64,000 nt of DNA. Source: Bacteroidota bacterium (lineage in GTDB: Bacteria > Bacteroidota > Bacteroidia > Bacteroidales > WCHB1-69). The translations under genes were made by a program, and so were the position numbers. Where the stretch lies: the NCBI GenBank assembly GCA_017860455.1, contig JAGDMF010000005.1:28855-92854 (forward strand). Reading direction: 5' to 3'. Shown here piece by piece: positions 34,618 to 44,141 of the stretch; positions within the stretch are counted from its first letter, which is position 1; each line of letters opens with the position of its first letter. Below the pieces are notes generated by a model. The model worked only from the letters and a program-made list of their open reading frames with translations. It ran no database searches and was not told where the DNA came from.

Positions 34618-35480
34618 GGCCTTTTATTTAGGGGAATATGACCAACACTTTTAATCTCTTTCTCTATTTGTGTGAACTTGAATTCCGTTTCAGGATTAAA
34701 AAAGGTTTTTCTAATCATCTCCTCCATATAGTGAATACCATTTTCTCCGGGATGAGATAGATCTAATCCGTAAAACCGATAATCTCTTAGATCATCCATA
34801 AATAACTCATAAGCAGGAAAATAAAAAACAGTGAATTCATCAACTAATTGATCTATAGCTACATGTAAAATCGATTTACTCACTTGATTTTCATGAAACC
34901 CATCACTTAAATGGCGGACAGGACTAACTGTAAATATAATTTTGATTGATGGATTTATTTTTTTAATATTGTCAATCAATATTTTATAATCATCAACAAT
35001 CTCATTAACTGATAATCTCAACTTTTCAAATTTGTGATTTGGAATTTTGTGACAGTTAGCCACAATGATATTGTTTTCAATAAAACGATAACAATAAGAG
35101 GTTCCCAGAGTAATGAATAAGTAGGTGCTTTCCCTTAGATTATTGAATGTTTTAGAATCTATCATTCCAATTTTTTGAATGAGTTCCTGCTTATTTTGAT
35201 CTGACAATTTTCCTTGATGAGAAAAGCTAATATACTGATCATTAAAAAAATAAATATTCTCTTCTGAGATCTGTCTTTGATCCAATACACGATTCAGATT
35301 ATCACAGATGGACTTAGGATTAAACAGTGTTCCGAATGGATTGGCTAAAGTTTGAAATCTATATTTGGAGAAAAAAGCTCCAATATGATCAGAAAAACAG
35401 GAGCCAATAAAAAACAAGGTATCTTCATAACCGATATGAAATGGAAACTGTGGAATAGGATGTTCGGTTCTGAATATCAT
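34614..35480 (-). CDS. GSCFA domain protein
   Basis: The 288-residue protein carries the eponymous motif as FFIGSCFSDHIGAFF near residues 25-39. ANPFGTLFNPKSI, TLGTSYCYR and TVSPVRHLSDGFHENQVSK follow, all typical of this family of SGNH-hydrolase-like proteins. No signal peptide is seen. Biological substrate unknown. It is coupled by four-base overlaps to both uvrD upstream and the serine hydrolase downstream. Confidence 0.9.
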   Translation of the reverse strand: MIFRTEHPIPQFPFHIGYEDTLFFIGSCFSDHIGAFFSKYRFQTLANPFGTLFNPKSICDNLNRVLDQRQISEENIYFFNDQYISFSHQGKLSDQNKQELIQKIGMIDSKTFNNLRESTYLFITLGTSYCYRFIENNIIVANCHKIPNHKFEKLRLSVNEIVDDYKILIDNIKKINPSIKIIFTVSPVRHLSDGFHENQVSKSILHVAIDQLVDEFTVFYFPAYELFMDDLRDYRFYGLDLSHPGENGIHYMEEMIRKTFFNPETEFKFTQIEKEIKSVGHIPLNKRP

Positions 35481-37801
35481 TTTTTATCGGGTATGATCAA
35501 TTTTGCAAATTTTAACAATAAAGTTTTGGTTCCTACTGTTTCAAATTGAACAACAGCTTTAGTTTCAAGTCCTTTACCATCAATTTGTTTCACTTCACCA
35601 AACCCAAATTTATCATGAAAAACAACCAACGAGGGAACGATTTGATCAATGGTAGCTTCTTTTCCGATCACTTCCATTTTACGTTCCGATGCAATTTGGG
35701 CATTCTCTTTTTTTCTTATTCTTGTAACTTCAGAAAAAGATTTATCCCCAAATAGAGAAGGGGAGGAGTGGGAAGAAAAGATCCCTTTGCCCATGGAAGC
35801 TTTTTCTGTATAGTTTAAGTATTTAACTGGAATTTCATTTAGAAATCTACTCTTTTCGCAAAATTGCAAAGAACCGAAACGGTAGCGTGTTAGTGAATGA
35901 GTGATAGTTAGTGATCTTTTGGCTCTGGTTATTGCCACATAGAACAATCTTCTTTCCTCTTCCAGTTCCGCTCTGGATCCCAATGACATCGATGATGGAA
36001 ACAGATTTTCTTCCAATCCTGTCAGAAAAACATAGTCAAACTCTAACCCTTTGGCAGAGTGGATGGTCATTAATTTAACCCGATCCTGAATCGCTTCCTC
36101 TTTATCCTCTTCATCGGTTAAAAGAACCACACTTTCCAGAAAACGATCCAATGAAGGGAAATATTCATCAATAATTTCACCGGTAGATTCATTAAAAGAG
36201 GATTCAGGTTCTTTCTCAGTAAACTCTTTGATAGAATCTAAAAGTTCTTCAACATTCTGTTTTCTATCCAAATCAGTTTTATCTTCACTTAGTTCTTTTA
36301 ATATGCCAACACTCACTACAATATGTTTTCCCAATTCATAAGCATCTGTAGTGGTTAATAAGGCAGAAAAACTTTTAATTTTGGTAACAAACTCCATCAA
36401 CCTTTCTTTAGTAGGATTGTTCACATCCAATCCAAATTTAGAAGGATTTTCGATAACATTCCAGATTCTAACCTGATGATGATTGGCACATACGATCACT
36501 TTTTCGATGGTTGTCTGTCCAATTCCTCTTTGAGGATAATTGATGATACGTCTTAAAGATTCTTCATCAAAATGATTGATTGTGATTCGAAAATAGGCAA
36601 TCACATCTTTAATCTCTTTTCTTTTATAGAAAGAGAGACCTCCATAAATCTTATAAGGAATATTTCGTTTAATTAACGACTCTTCCAAAGCACGGGATTG
36701 TGCATTAGTTCTGTACAAGAGGGCAAATTGAGAGTTATTGACATGAAAGTTTTGTTTATACTCAAAAATAGTATTCGCTACCAGTTGCGCCTCTTCAGAA
36801 TCACTGTTTGTCTGGAAAATATTGATTTTATTACCCTCTTCATTTTCAGTCCAAACCTCTTTAAAAAGTTGATCTTTATTGCATTTAATAACTGCATTTG
36901 CAGCATTGACAATATTTTGAGTAGATCTGTAGTTTTGTTCCAGTTTGATAGTAACTGCTTCCGGATAATCTCTTTTAAAATTGAGAATATTTTGAATATT
37001 AGCACCACGAAAAGAGTAAATACTTTGAGCATCATCACCCACAATACAAATGTTATGATGGGATGAAGACAATTTCTTAATAATCAGATATTGGGCAAAG
37101 TTGGTATCCTGGTACTCATCAACCAGAATATACTGATAACGATTTTGATATTTATGTAACATTTCAGGAAAATCCCGGAGAAGTACATTCATATAATAAA
37201 GCAAATCATCAAAATCCATGGCATCAGATTTTCTCAATCGCTCATTATATCTGGAAAATATTTCACCAATTAAGGGTTTTCCAGCTTCGTTATCAGCTGC
37301 AAATATTTCAGGATTTTTGATATAATCAATATGTGATAAAAGATTTGATTTAGCACCTGAAATTCGGTTTAAAACATGTCCGGCAGCGTACACTTTAGGA
37401 TCAAGATTCATCTCTTTGATGATACTTTTAATCAGATTTTTGGAGTCATCTGTATCATAAACAGTTAAATTTCTGGAATATCCTAATTTTTCACCTTCAA
37501 TTCTTAGAATTTTATAAAAAACAGAGTGAAAAGTACCCATCATTACTGCCTTGGCAGAAGCTTCTCCCACCAGATTAAAAATACGTTCCCGCATTTCTGC
37601 AGCTGCTTTATTGGTAAAAGTAAGAGCAAGAATTTGATAAGGATTGATTCCTTTTGCCAACATATAGGCTATTCTGTAAGTTAAAACCCGGGTTTTCCCG
37701 GAGCCGGCACCTGCAATAACCATCAATGGTCCCTCAATATGAGATACTGCTTGTTTTTGAGGTTCGTTCAGTGATTCGAGTATAGTTTCCAGATTTTTCA
37801 T
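35477..37801 (-). CDS. UvrD/PcrA-type ATP-dependent 3'-5' DNA helicase
   Basis: The 774-residue SF1A helicase has motif I AGAGSGKTRVL near residue 30, motif Ia ALTFTNKAAAEMRER, motif II ILVDEYQDTN, motif III VGDDAQSIYSFRGA, motif IV QNYRST, motif V TIHSAKGLEFDYVF and motif VI YVAITRAKRSL. The C-terminus holds a Tudor-like segment (VVFHDKFGFGEVKQIDGKG) as in PcrA. It acts in repair and replication restart. It is the first gene of the uvrD-GSCFA-hydrolase cluster and lies 38 bases after tnaA. Confidence 0.95.
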   Translation of the reverse strand: MKNLETILESLNEPQKQAVSHIEGPLMVIAGAGSGKTRVLTYRIAYMLAKGINPYQILALTFTNKAAAEMRERIFNLVGEASAKAVMMGTFHSVFYKILRIEGEKLGYSRNLTVYDTDDSKNLIKSIIKEMNLDPKVYAAGHVLNRISGAKSNLLSHIDYIKNPEIFAADNEAGKPLIGEIFSRYNERLRKSDAMDFDDLLYYMNVLLRDFPEMLHKYQNRYQYILVDEYQDTNFAQYLIIKKLSSSHHNICIVGDDAQSIYSFRGANIQNILNFKRDYPEAVTIKLEQNYRSTQNIVNAANAVIKCNKDQLFKEVWTENEEGNKINIFQTNSDSEEAQLVANTIFEYKQNFHVNNSQFALLYRTNAQSRALEESLIKRNIPYKIYGGLSFYKRKEIKDVIAYFRITINHFDEESLRRIINYPQRGIGQTTIEKVIVCANHHQVRIWNVIENPSKFGLDVNNPTKERLMEFVTKIKSFSALLTTTDAYELGKHIVVSVGILKELSEDKTDLDRKQNVEELLDSIKEFTEKEPESSFNESTGEIIDEYFPSLDRFLESVVLLTDEEDKEEAIQDRVKLMTIHSAKGLEFDYVFLTGLEENLFPSSMSLGSRAELEEERRLFYVAITRAKRSLTITHSLTRYRFGSLQFCEKSRFLNEIPVKYLNYTEKASMGKGIFSSHSSPSLFGDKSFSEVTRIRKKENAQIASERKMEVIGKEATIDQIVPSLVVFHDKFGFGEVKQIDGKGLETKAVVQFETVGTKTLLLKFAKLIIPDKK

Positions 37802-37839
37802 ATAGAGTAAAAGTTAGCAGTAAATATAGAAAGCTTAAA

Positions 37840-39213
37840 TTATAAACGTTCCAATTTTACAGTGAAATGTCGCATGATAGGAGCTTCCCAAACAATCTTC
37901 ATTCCTCTTGAAATGGTATCTCTACGATCATATACATTTTTCAGAGCTGCGGCAACAACATCCATGTGATTATTTGTATAGGTCCTTCTTGGGATTGCTA
38001 AACGAAGTAAGTCTAAGCCTCCAAAACGATTCTCACGGGTAACAGGGTCTCTATCAGCCAAAATATATCCAATTTCGCAACCACGAATTCCAGCTTCCAA
38101 ATATAATTCAACTGTTAAAGTTTGAGCTGGGAACTCCTCTTTAGGAACTTTGGACAATACTTTTCCGGCATCCACAAAAATAGCATGACCACCATAAGGT
38201 CTTTGATAAGGAATACCGTATTCATCTAATTTTTTAGCTAAATATTCAACTTGTTTGATTCTGGTTTCCAGATTCTCAAACTCAGTATTTTCATCTAATC
38301 CAACAGCAATAGCATTCATATCGCGACCATTCAATCCACCATAAGTGATATATCCTTCATAAATGATTGTTTTAACTTTAGCTGCTTCATACCAATCCTG
38401 AATATTAGTTGCAATAAAACCACCCATATTTACCTGAGCATCCTTTTTTGCACTCATGGTCATCCCATCAGCATAAGTGAACATCTCTTTGCAAATCTCT
38501 TTGATAGATTTATCCTGATATCCTTCTTCTCTAATTTTAATAAAGTAGGAATTTTCGGCAAAACGTGCAGAGTCAAATAGTACCGGTTTATGGTATCTTT
38601 TTGCAATGGCTTTTACTTCTCGTAAATTTTTCATGGAAACAGGTTGTCCACCAGCAGTATTGTTAGTGATCGTAATGATGATGAATGGAACTCTTTCACT
38701 ATTTTCAGCTAAGAATTTTTCTAACTTTTTACAATCAACATTCCCTTTAAATGGAATTTCCAATTGGGTATTTTGTGCTTCGTCAATTGTACAATCAACT
38801 GCAAAAGCCTTTCTGGATTCAATATGACCTTTTGTTGTATCAAAATGGGAATTGCCCGGTACGAAATCACCTTCTCTAATCAGACATGAAAACAGAACAT
38901 TTTCAGCTGCTCTTCCTTGATGTGTAGGAAGTACATACTCAAAGCCTGTGATCTTATTGATCATCTCTTTCATTTTGAAAAAAGAGGTAGCTCCAGCATA
39001 ACTTTCATCACCCAGCATCATAGCAGACCATTGCCGGTCACTCATAGCTCCTGTACCTGAATCCGTTAATAGATCAATATAAACATGTTCAGCTCTTAAT
39101 TGAAAAATATTGTTGTGTGCTTCTTTCATATACATTTCTCTTTCAGCACGAGTTGTTTTTTTGATGGGTTCAACCATCTTGATTTTCCATGATTCTGCGA
39201 ATGGGATTTCCAT
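37840..39213 (-). CDS. tnaA: tryptophanase
   Basis: The 457-residue PLP enzyme is very like Bacteroides tryptophanase: SWKIKMVEPIKKTTRAERE, YIDLLTDSGTGAMSD, FEYVLPTHQGRAAEN, FDSARFAEN, and MSAKKDAQVNMGG with PLP Lys257. It splits tryptophan into indole, pyruvate and ammonia; close relatives are tyrosine phenol-lyases, but the TnaA-like FDTTKGH and SARFAEN stretches favour tryptophan. No tnaC leader is apparent. A MORN lipoprotein gene lies 15 bases upstream and supplies the only visible promoter. Confidence 0.9.
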   Translation of the reverse strand: MEIPFAESWKIKMVEPIKKTTRAEREMYMKEAHNNIFQLRAEHVYIDLLTDSGTGAMSDRQWSAMMLGDESYAGATSFFKMKEMINKITGFEYVLPTHQGRAAENVLFSCLIREGDFVPGNSHFDTTKGHIESRKAFAVDCTIDEAQNTQLEIPFKGNVDCKKLEKFLAENSERVPFIIITITNNTAGGQPVSMKNLREVKAIAKRYHKPVLFDSARFAENSYFIKIREEGYQDKSIKEICKEMFTYADGMTMSAKKDAQVNMGGFIATNIQDWYEAAKVKTIIYEGYITYGGLNGRDMNAIAVGLDENTEFENLETRIKQVEYLAKKLDEYGIPYQRPYGGHAIFVDAGKVLSKVPKEEFPAQTLTVELYLEAGIRGCEIGYILADRDPVTRENRFGGLDLLRLAIPRRTYTNNHMDVVAAALKNVYDRRDTISRGMKIVWEAPIMRHFTVKLERL

Positions 39214-39228
39214 AATATTGGGTGTTTT

Positions 39229-39780
39229 TTATTGTTTTTTTGTTTTTGCAATTTGAATACATCTTGGACATGATCCACAGACTATATTTTCACCTTTTGC
39301 TTCCAAAGATTTGTGAAGGGTCCCCCCTTTGGTATAAAATTTCCATGTACCTTCACAAATTCCATTTTTATAAGAACCGGTGTAACGGATTGTTCCATTA
39401 TCATAATAAACAGTGTATTCGCCATCCTCTTTTCCATCAATGAAAAATGCATCTGTTTGAACTTTACCGTCCGGATAAAATGCTTTCCAAACTCCATCTT
39501 TTTTATTATTCTTAATTCCTCCACCCATGTACACAGATTTGTCGTCCCTGTATAACATTTCCCCAATTTTGTTATCGGTTACTTTTTTATTTTCATCCAC
39601 TTCATAAAAATATACCAATTGAGGATTGTTGTTTTGATAAGTTTGCATCACTTTTCTCCCGGGCGTTTTTTCATTGAAAATTTCTTGAGGATCTGGCCTG
39701 CGTTTTTCCTGGTTGCAAGAAATAACGAATACAATGAGTGTAGATAATAATGTAAGTTTTAGAAATTTGTTCAAAGCCAT
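39229..39780 (-). CDS. MORN-repeat lipoprotein
   Basis: The 183-residue product has a lipobox (VISC near residue 22) and four or five MORN-like repeats of the YwqK type (KKDGVWKAFYPDGKVQTD, GKEDGEYTVYYDNGTIRY, GICEGTWKFYTKGG). It ends in a CGSCPRC cysteine cluster. Such beta-hairpin solenoids often mediate binding; databases label them antitoxins on weak grounds. It is predicted to sit in the envelope. It is co-directional with and 15 bases from tnaA. Confidence 0.85.
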   Translation of the reverse strand: MALNKFLKLTLLSTLIVFVISCNQEKRRPDPQEIFNEKTPGRKVMQTYQNNNPQLVYFYEVDENKKVTDNKIGEMLYRDDKSVYMGGGIKNNKKDGVWKAFYPDGKVQTDAFFIDGKEDGEYTVYYDNGTIRYTGSYKNGICEGTWKFYTKGGTLHKSLEAKGENIVCGSCPRCIQIAKTKKQ

Positions 39781-39869
39781 AATTAATGTATAAGATAGTA
39801 ACTAATCTTTTTTTAAAAAATTGATATATAACAAAATGGGGTAATAACCCTAAAATAATATAAAGGTTA

Positions 39870-39877
39870 CAAAGATA
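39870..39877 (-). promoter_or_regulatory. -7 box for the MORN-tnaA operon
   Basis: Minus-strand TATCTTTG lies about 90 bases before the MORN start. Confidence 0.55.
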
Positions 39878-40036
39878 TAACATATTTTTTAATAAAACCA
39901 AAAAAAAAAGTCGTTTATATAATTTTTATCATATTTAATGTCCAATTGAATTTAAATGGTTTTACATAGATATCAAAAATCCAGTTTTAAGTACCAATCA
40001 AAAAATCAAAAAAGGGTAACTTGTTATTAATTTTTG

Positions 40037-40044
40037 TATCTTTG
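40037..40044 (+). promoter_or_regulatory. -7 box for the polyprenyl synthase-mrdA-rodA operon
   Basis: TATCTTTG lies 18 bases before the ATG at 40063, which rules out the longer frame from 40021. Confidence 0.65.
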
Positions 40045-40062
40045 CAAATCTATATTATATCA

Positions 40063-41022
40063 ATGGAAAAGTTAGAAAAATATTTTAGTTCATTAACTGA
40101 CAATAAAAATCCTATTAATTTGTACCAGCCAATAGGCTACATTCTCCAACAAGGGGGTAAAAGAGTTCGTCCTAAATTAGTAGAAATTTCAACCCATATA
40201 TTTGGTGGAAATATTGAAAAAGCCATTTATCCGGCTGCCTCTTTTGAAATGCTCCATAATTTTACTTTAATTCATGATGATATCATGGATTTGGCACCAT
40301 TACGAAGAGGAAAAGAGACAGTTTATAAAAAATGGAATAATAATATTGCGATTCTATCAGGAGATGCATTAGCTACAATGGCCTTACAACAGATTTTACT
40401 TACCCCTGTTGCTTCTGATCAAATTTTGAAAATGGCATCCCTCTTTGCACAAACATCTCTAGAAATTTGTGAAGGTCAACAATATGATCTTGATTTTGAA
40501 ACCATGGATCAAGTTTCAATAGACCAATACATTGAAATGATTAGACTCAAAACTGCTGTTATGCTTGCAGGATGTTTGAAAGTGGGTGCAATTTTATCCG
40601 AAACGTCTGAAAATAATCAAAATGAGATCTACAATTTTGGAATTCATGTGGGTCTCGCTTTTCAACTTCAGGATGATCTTTTTGATGTTTATTCAGATGC
40701 TGAAACATTTGGAAAACAAATTGGGGGTGATATTAAATCTAATAAAAAGACATTTCTATACCTTTTAGCTCTTGAAAAAGCAAATGAAACTCAAAAAGCA
40801 GCGTTGAAAAAGTGGTTTTCTTCTGAAACGATCAATTTTGATGAAAAATTTATTTCAGTTAAATCAATTTTTGATCAATTAAATATAAAAACAGAAACTG
40901 AAAACAAAATTCATTATTATGTGAATGAAGCACTTAGTAATGTTGAGAATCTTACGGTTTCTACTGAAATGAAAACTGTTTTGATTGATTATGCACAACA
41001 ACTTGCCAAAAGAATCAAGTAG
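40063..41022 (+). CDS. polyprenyl (trans-isoprenyl) diphosphate synthase
   Basis: The product is 319 residues from the ATG at 40063. GGKRVRPKLVE, the first Asp-rich motif HDDIMDLAPLRRGK, FQLQDDLFDVY (second motif) and the GKQIGGDIKSNKKT loop identify an all-trans polyprenyl synthase of the IspA/IspB family. Product length cannot be told with confidence. It is directly followed by mrdA with no gap. In other Bacteroidota mrdA-rodA usually follow mreBCD, so an isoprenoid synthase in that place is noteworthy. Confidence 0.92.
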   Translation: MEKLEKYFSSLTDNKNPINLYQPIGYILQQGGKRVRPKLVEISTHIFGGNIEKAIYPAASFEMLHNFTLIHDDIMDLAPLRRGKETVYKKWNNNIAILSGDALATMALQQILLTPVASDQILKMASLFAQTSLEICEGQQYDLDFETMDQVSIDQYIEMIRLKTAVMLAGCLKVGAILSETSENNQNEIYNFGIHVGLAFQLQDDLFDVYSDAETFGKQIGGDIKSNKKTFLYLLALEKANETQKAALKKWFSSETINFDEKFISVKSIFDQLNIKTETENKIHYYVNEALSNVENLTVSTEMKTVLIDYAQQLAKRIK

Positions 41023-42822
41023 ATGAGCCAACAATTTCAGAAAAGGATGTATATCATCATGGGAATCATTGTTTTGGTTCTTTTGACATATATCATTCGG
41101 TTATTTCAACTTCAGGTTTTAGATCCCTCTTATAGAAGATCAGCAGATAAAAATGCACTTCGTCAAATTACAGAACACCCCGCCAGAGGTTTAATATATG
41201 ATCGTAATGATTCATTATTGGTGTATAATGATGCAGCTTACGATTTAATGGTAGTTCCCAACGAACTTCGTGCTTTTGATACTTTAGAATTGTGTAATTT
41301 ATTAGAAATATCTAAAGAGGAACTGTTAAAAAGGATTGATAAAGCCATCAAATGGTCTAGAATGATACCATCTCTTATCGCTCAACAAATGTCAAAAGAA
41401 GATTATGGCTATTTACAAGAGAAACTTCACCGCTTTCCCGGATTCTTTGTTCAAAATAGAACCCTGAGACACTATCCTCATCCTATAGCTGCTCATATTT
41501 TAGGATATGTGGGTGAAGTGGATGCCAATATGATTGAAAGAGATCCTTATTATCAAATGGGTGATTATATCGGCTTTAGTGGTATTGAAAAAGCTTATGA
41601 AAATGAACTGAAAGGGACTAAAGGGAGAAGAATTGTTCTGGTTGATGTTCATAACAGAGAACGGGGAAGTTATAAAGATGGTGAAGATGATGTTAAACCG
41701 GTTCAGGGAACCTCGATCTGGTCAACTTTAGATTTATCACTTCAGGAATATGGTGAAAAATTGATGCAAAATAAAAGGGGAAGTATCGTAGCTATTGAAC
41801 CTTCTACCGGCGAAATCTTATGTATTGTTTCCTCTCCTTCTTATGATCCAAACTTGCTGGTGGGAAATGTGAGATCGAAAAACTATTTTCAATTGTCACA
41901 GGATACCATCAGATATCCACTCTTTAATAGGGCTCTTATGGCTATGTATCCTCCCGGTTCAACATTCAAATTAGCAAACGGTCTTATTGCGCTTCAGGAA
42001 GGAATTCTGACTCCTAGTACTGTCTATTTTTGTCCCGGCGGTTATAATATGGGATCCCATACCGTTGCCTGTCACCATTCAGGATCTGTTAATGTTATTG
42101 GGGCTGTGCAACATTCCTGTAATACATTTTTCTGTAAATCCTATTATAATATTTTATCTAATCGATCTAAATATCCTACGATTCAAAAAGCGTATCAAGC
42201 CTGGAAGGATTATATAAACTCCATGGGATTCGGGGTAAAATTTCAATCTGATCTTCCTTATGAATTAAAAGGAATTATTCCCAGTGTTCAGTATTTTGAT
42301 AAAAAATATCACAGATCCTGGAACGGAAATACGGTCGTTTCTATGGGAATAGGGCAGGGGGAAGCAGGTACAACACCTATGCAAATGGCTAATTTTATGG
42401 CTATCATTGCCAATAAAGGATTCTATTATAAACCTCATGTTGTTAAAGCAATAGGGACAAAAAACACACCAAATACTAGATTCTCTGATAGAATTTACGT
42501 AAATATTGAACCCAGACATTTTGAAACGATTATGCAAGGAATGGAGATGGCTGTTTTAGCAGGAACTGCAAGATCAGCTAAAATTGAAGGAATAAATGTG
42601 TTGGGAAAAACCGGTACTGCTCAAAATCCTCATGGAAAGGACCACTCCGTTTTTGTATGTATTGCTCCTAAAGAAAATCCGAAAATTGTGGTTTTTGTAT
42701 TGGTCGAAAATGCGGGGTTTGGAGCTACTGTTGCCGCTCCTATTGCCAGTTTGATAACTGAATTTTATCTCAAAAGAGAGGTTAAAAGAAAAGATTTAGA
42801 AGAACGAATAATCAATATGTAA
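41023..42822 (+). CDS. mrdA: penicillin-binding protein 2 (elongasome transpeptidase)
   Basis: The 599-residue class B PBP has one N-terminal membrane helix (residues ~9-27), a pedestal domain with GLIYDRNDSLL and HILGYVGEVD, and the transpeptidase domain with SxxK at PPGSTFKLANG (Ser313), SxN at HSCNTFF and KTG at VLGKTGTAQN. It cross-links peptidoglycan during side-wall growth together with RodA, encoded two bases downstream. This suggests a rod-shaped cell. Confidence 0.96.
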   Translation: MSQQFQKRMYIIMGIIVLVLLTYIIRLFQLQVLDPSYRRSADKNALRQITEHPARGLIYDRNDSLLVYNDAAYDLMVVPNELRAFDTLELCNLLEISKEELLKRIDKAIKWSRMIPSLIAQQMSKEDYGYLQEKLHRFPGFFVQNRTLRHYPHPIAAHILGYVGEVDANMIERDPYYQMGDYIGFSGIEKAYENELKGTKGRRIVLVDVHNRERGSYKDGEDDVKPVQGTSIWSTLDLSLQEYGEKLMQNKRGSIVAIEPSTGEILCIVSSPSYDPNLLVGNVRSKNYFQLSQDTIRYPLFNRALMAMYPPGSTFKLANGLIALQEGILTPSTVYFCPGGYNMGSHTVACHHSGSVNVIGAVQHSCNTFFCKSYYNILSNRSKYPTIQKAYQAWKDYINSMGFGVKFQSDLPYELKGIIPSVQYFDKKYHRSWNGNTVVSMGIGQGEAGTTPMQMANFMAIIANKGFYYKPHVVKAIGTKNTPNTRFSDRIYVNIEPRHFETIMQGMEMAVLAGTARSAKIEGINVLGKTGTAQNPHGKDHSVFVCIAPKENPKIVVFVLVENAGFGATVAAPIASLITEFYLKREVKRKDLEERIINM

Positions 42823-42824
42823 TT

Positions 42825-44078
42825 ATGTTTATTGAAAATCGAAGCAGAAATTCTAAAGGGGTTGACTTCCAATTGGTGATCTACTACTTATTACTAGTGA
42901 TCATTGGTTGGCTAACCATATATTCTTCCGCCAATAACCATATTCAGGCAGTTTCTTTTTTTTCTTTAGATAATGTTTATACCAAACAACTCCTTTTTAT
43001 TGGAACCTCCATCATCATTGCTTTCGTTATTCTAATGATAGATTCCAGATTGTATGTGCATTATGCCATGTATATTTATTATTTTACGCTGCTTCTCATG
43101 ATTTTAGTTCTCTTTATTGGGACTAACATCAATGGTGCTCATGCATGGATTAAAATCGGTAGTTTTAGTATTCAACCTACCGAATTTGCTAAGTTCTCAA
43201 CTGCTCTGGCCCTTGCTAAATTCTTTAATGAAGGAAAAACTACTTCTGAAAAGAAATATATGTGGCTAAATGCTTCTTTGTTTATTTTTGTTCCCATTAT
43301 TATTGTTATGCTACAGAAAGATACAGGGTCTGCTTTAGTATTTTTCTCTTTTATTATTCTTTTTTATAGAGAAGGTTTAACCGGCTGGATCCTTTTGCTG
43401 GGAGCCATCGCTTTTTTTGTGTCTTTATTTACTCTGTTTTTTAATGAAATTTATACTGTTGCGGCTCTGACAACAACTTATCTGATCTTTTGGTTTCTAC
43501 AAAGAAAAGATAGAAAAAAAATGATTAGAAATACCATATTGTATGTGGTTTTTATCGTTTTTGTTTTTGGTGTGAACTTAGCGTATCAATATATTTTACA
43601 AGACCATCAAAGAATTAGAATTGATACACTGATTGGAAAAGTGGAAGATCCATTGGGAGCTGATTTTAATGCAAATCAATCTAAAATTGCCATCGGATCC
43701 GGTGGTTTTTGGGGAAAAGGGTATCTGAATGGCACGCAAACAAAATTAAACTATGTTCCGGAACAAAGTACTGACTTTATCTTCTGTGGGATTGGCGAAG
43801 AATGGGGTTTTGTGGGAAGTTCTGTAGTTATTATGCTGTTTATTGCTATGATAATTCGAGTTATCATGTTGGCTGAAAAAAACAGAAATCATTTTGTGAG
43901 ATGCTACGGCTACGGTGTTGCCGGTATCATATTTGTCCATTTTGCCATCAATATTGGGATGACTATGGGACTTTTACCTATTATTGGAATTCCTCTCCCG
44001 TTCATCAGTTATGGAGGATCATCATTGTGGGCATTTACAACTTTACTATTTATTTTTATTAAACTAAACAACAATTAA
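42825..44078 (+). CDS. rodA: RodA, SEDS peptidoglycan glycosyltransferase
   Basis: The 417-residue protein has about ten membrane helices and the SEDS marks IGSFSIQPTEFAKFSTALAL, LLQKDTGSALVFF-like VMLQKDTGSALVFF, and GIPLPFISYGGSSL near the C-terminus. It polymerises lipid II glycans with PBP2. The mid-region is longer than in E. coli RodA, as usual in Bacteroidota. It ends the operon; no terminator is seen before manC. Confidence 0.95.
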   Translation: MFIENRSRNSKGVDFQLVIYYLLLVIIGWLTIYSSANNHIQAVSFFSLDNVYTKQLLFIGTSIIIAFVILMIDSRLYVHYAMYIYYFTLLLMILVLFIGTNINGAHAWIKIGSFSIQPTEFAKFSTALALAKFFNEGKTTSEKKYMWLNASLFIFVPIIIVMLQKDTGSALVFFSFIILFYREGLTGWILLLGAIAFFVSLFTLFFNEIYTVAALTTTYLIFWFLQRKDRKKMIRNTILYVVFIVFVFGVNLAYQYILQDHQRIRIDTLIGKVEDPLGADFNANQSKIAIGSGGFWGKGYLNGTQTKLNYVPEQSTDFIFCGIGEEWGFVGSSVVIMLFIAMIIRVIMLAEKNRNHFVRCYGYGVAGIIFVHFAINIGMTMGLLPIIGIPLPFISYGGSSLWAFTTLLFIFIKLNNN

Positions 44079-44141
44079 TTTTATAATAATACATATTTAA
44101 CCCCGTTAGAATTAAACTTTTATTAACATAAACTCAATATC

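Noticed and set aside
37840..39213. Tyrosine phenol-lyase instead of tryptophanase
   Set aside because: The two families are close, but the FDTTKGH, SARFAEN and C-terminal stretches agree with Bacteroides tryptophanase; an assay would settle it.
39282..39566. A second minus-strand frame of 94 codons inside the MORN lipoprotein gene
   Set aside because: The overlapping frame has the signal peptide, repeats and promoter; this frame is open only because the MORN repeats are periodic.
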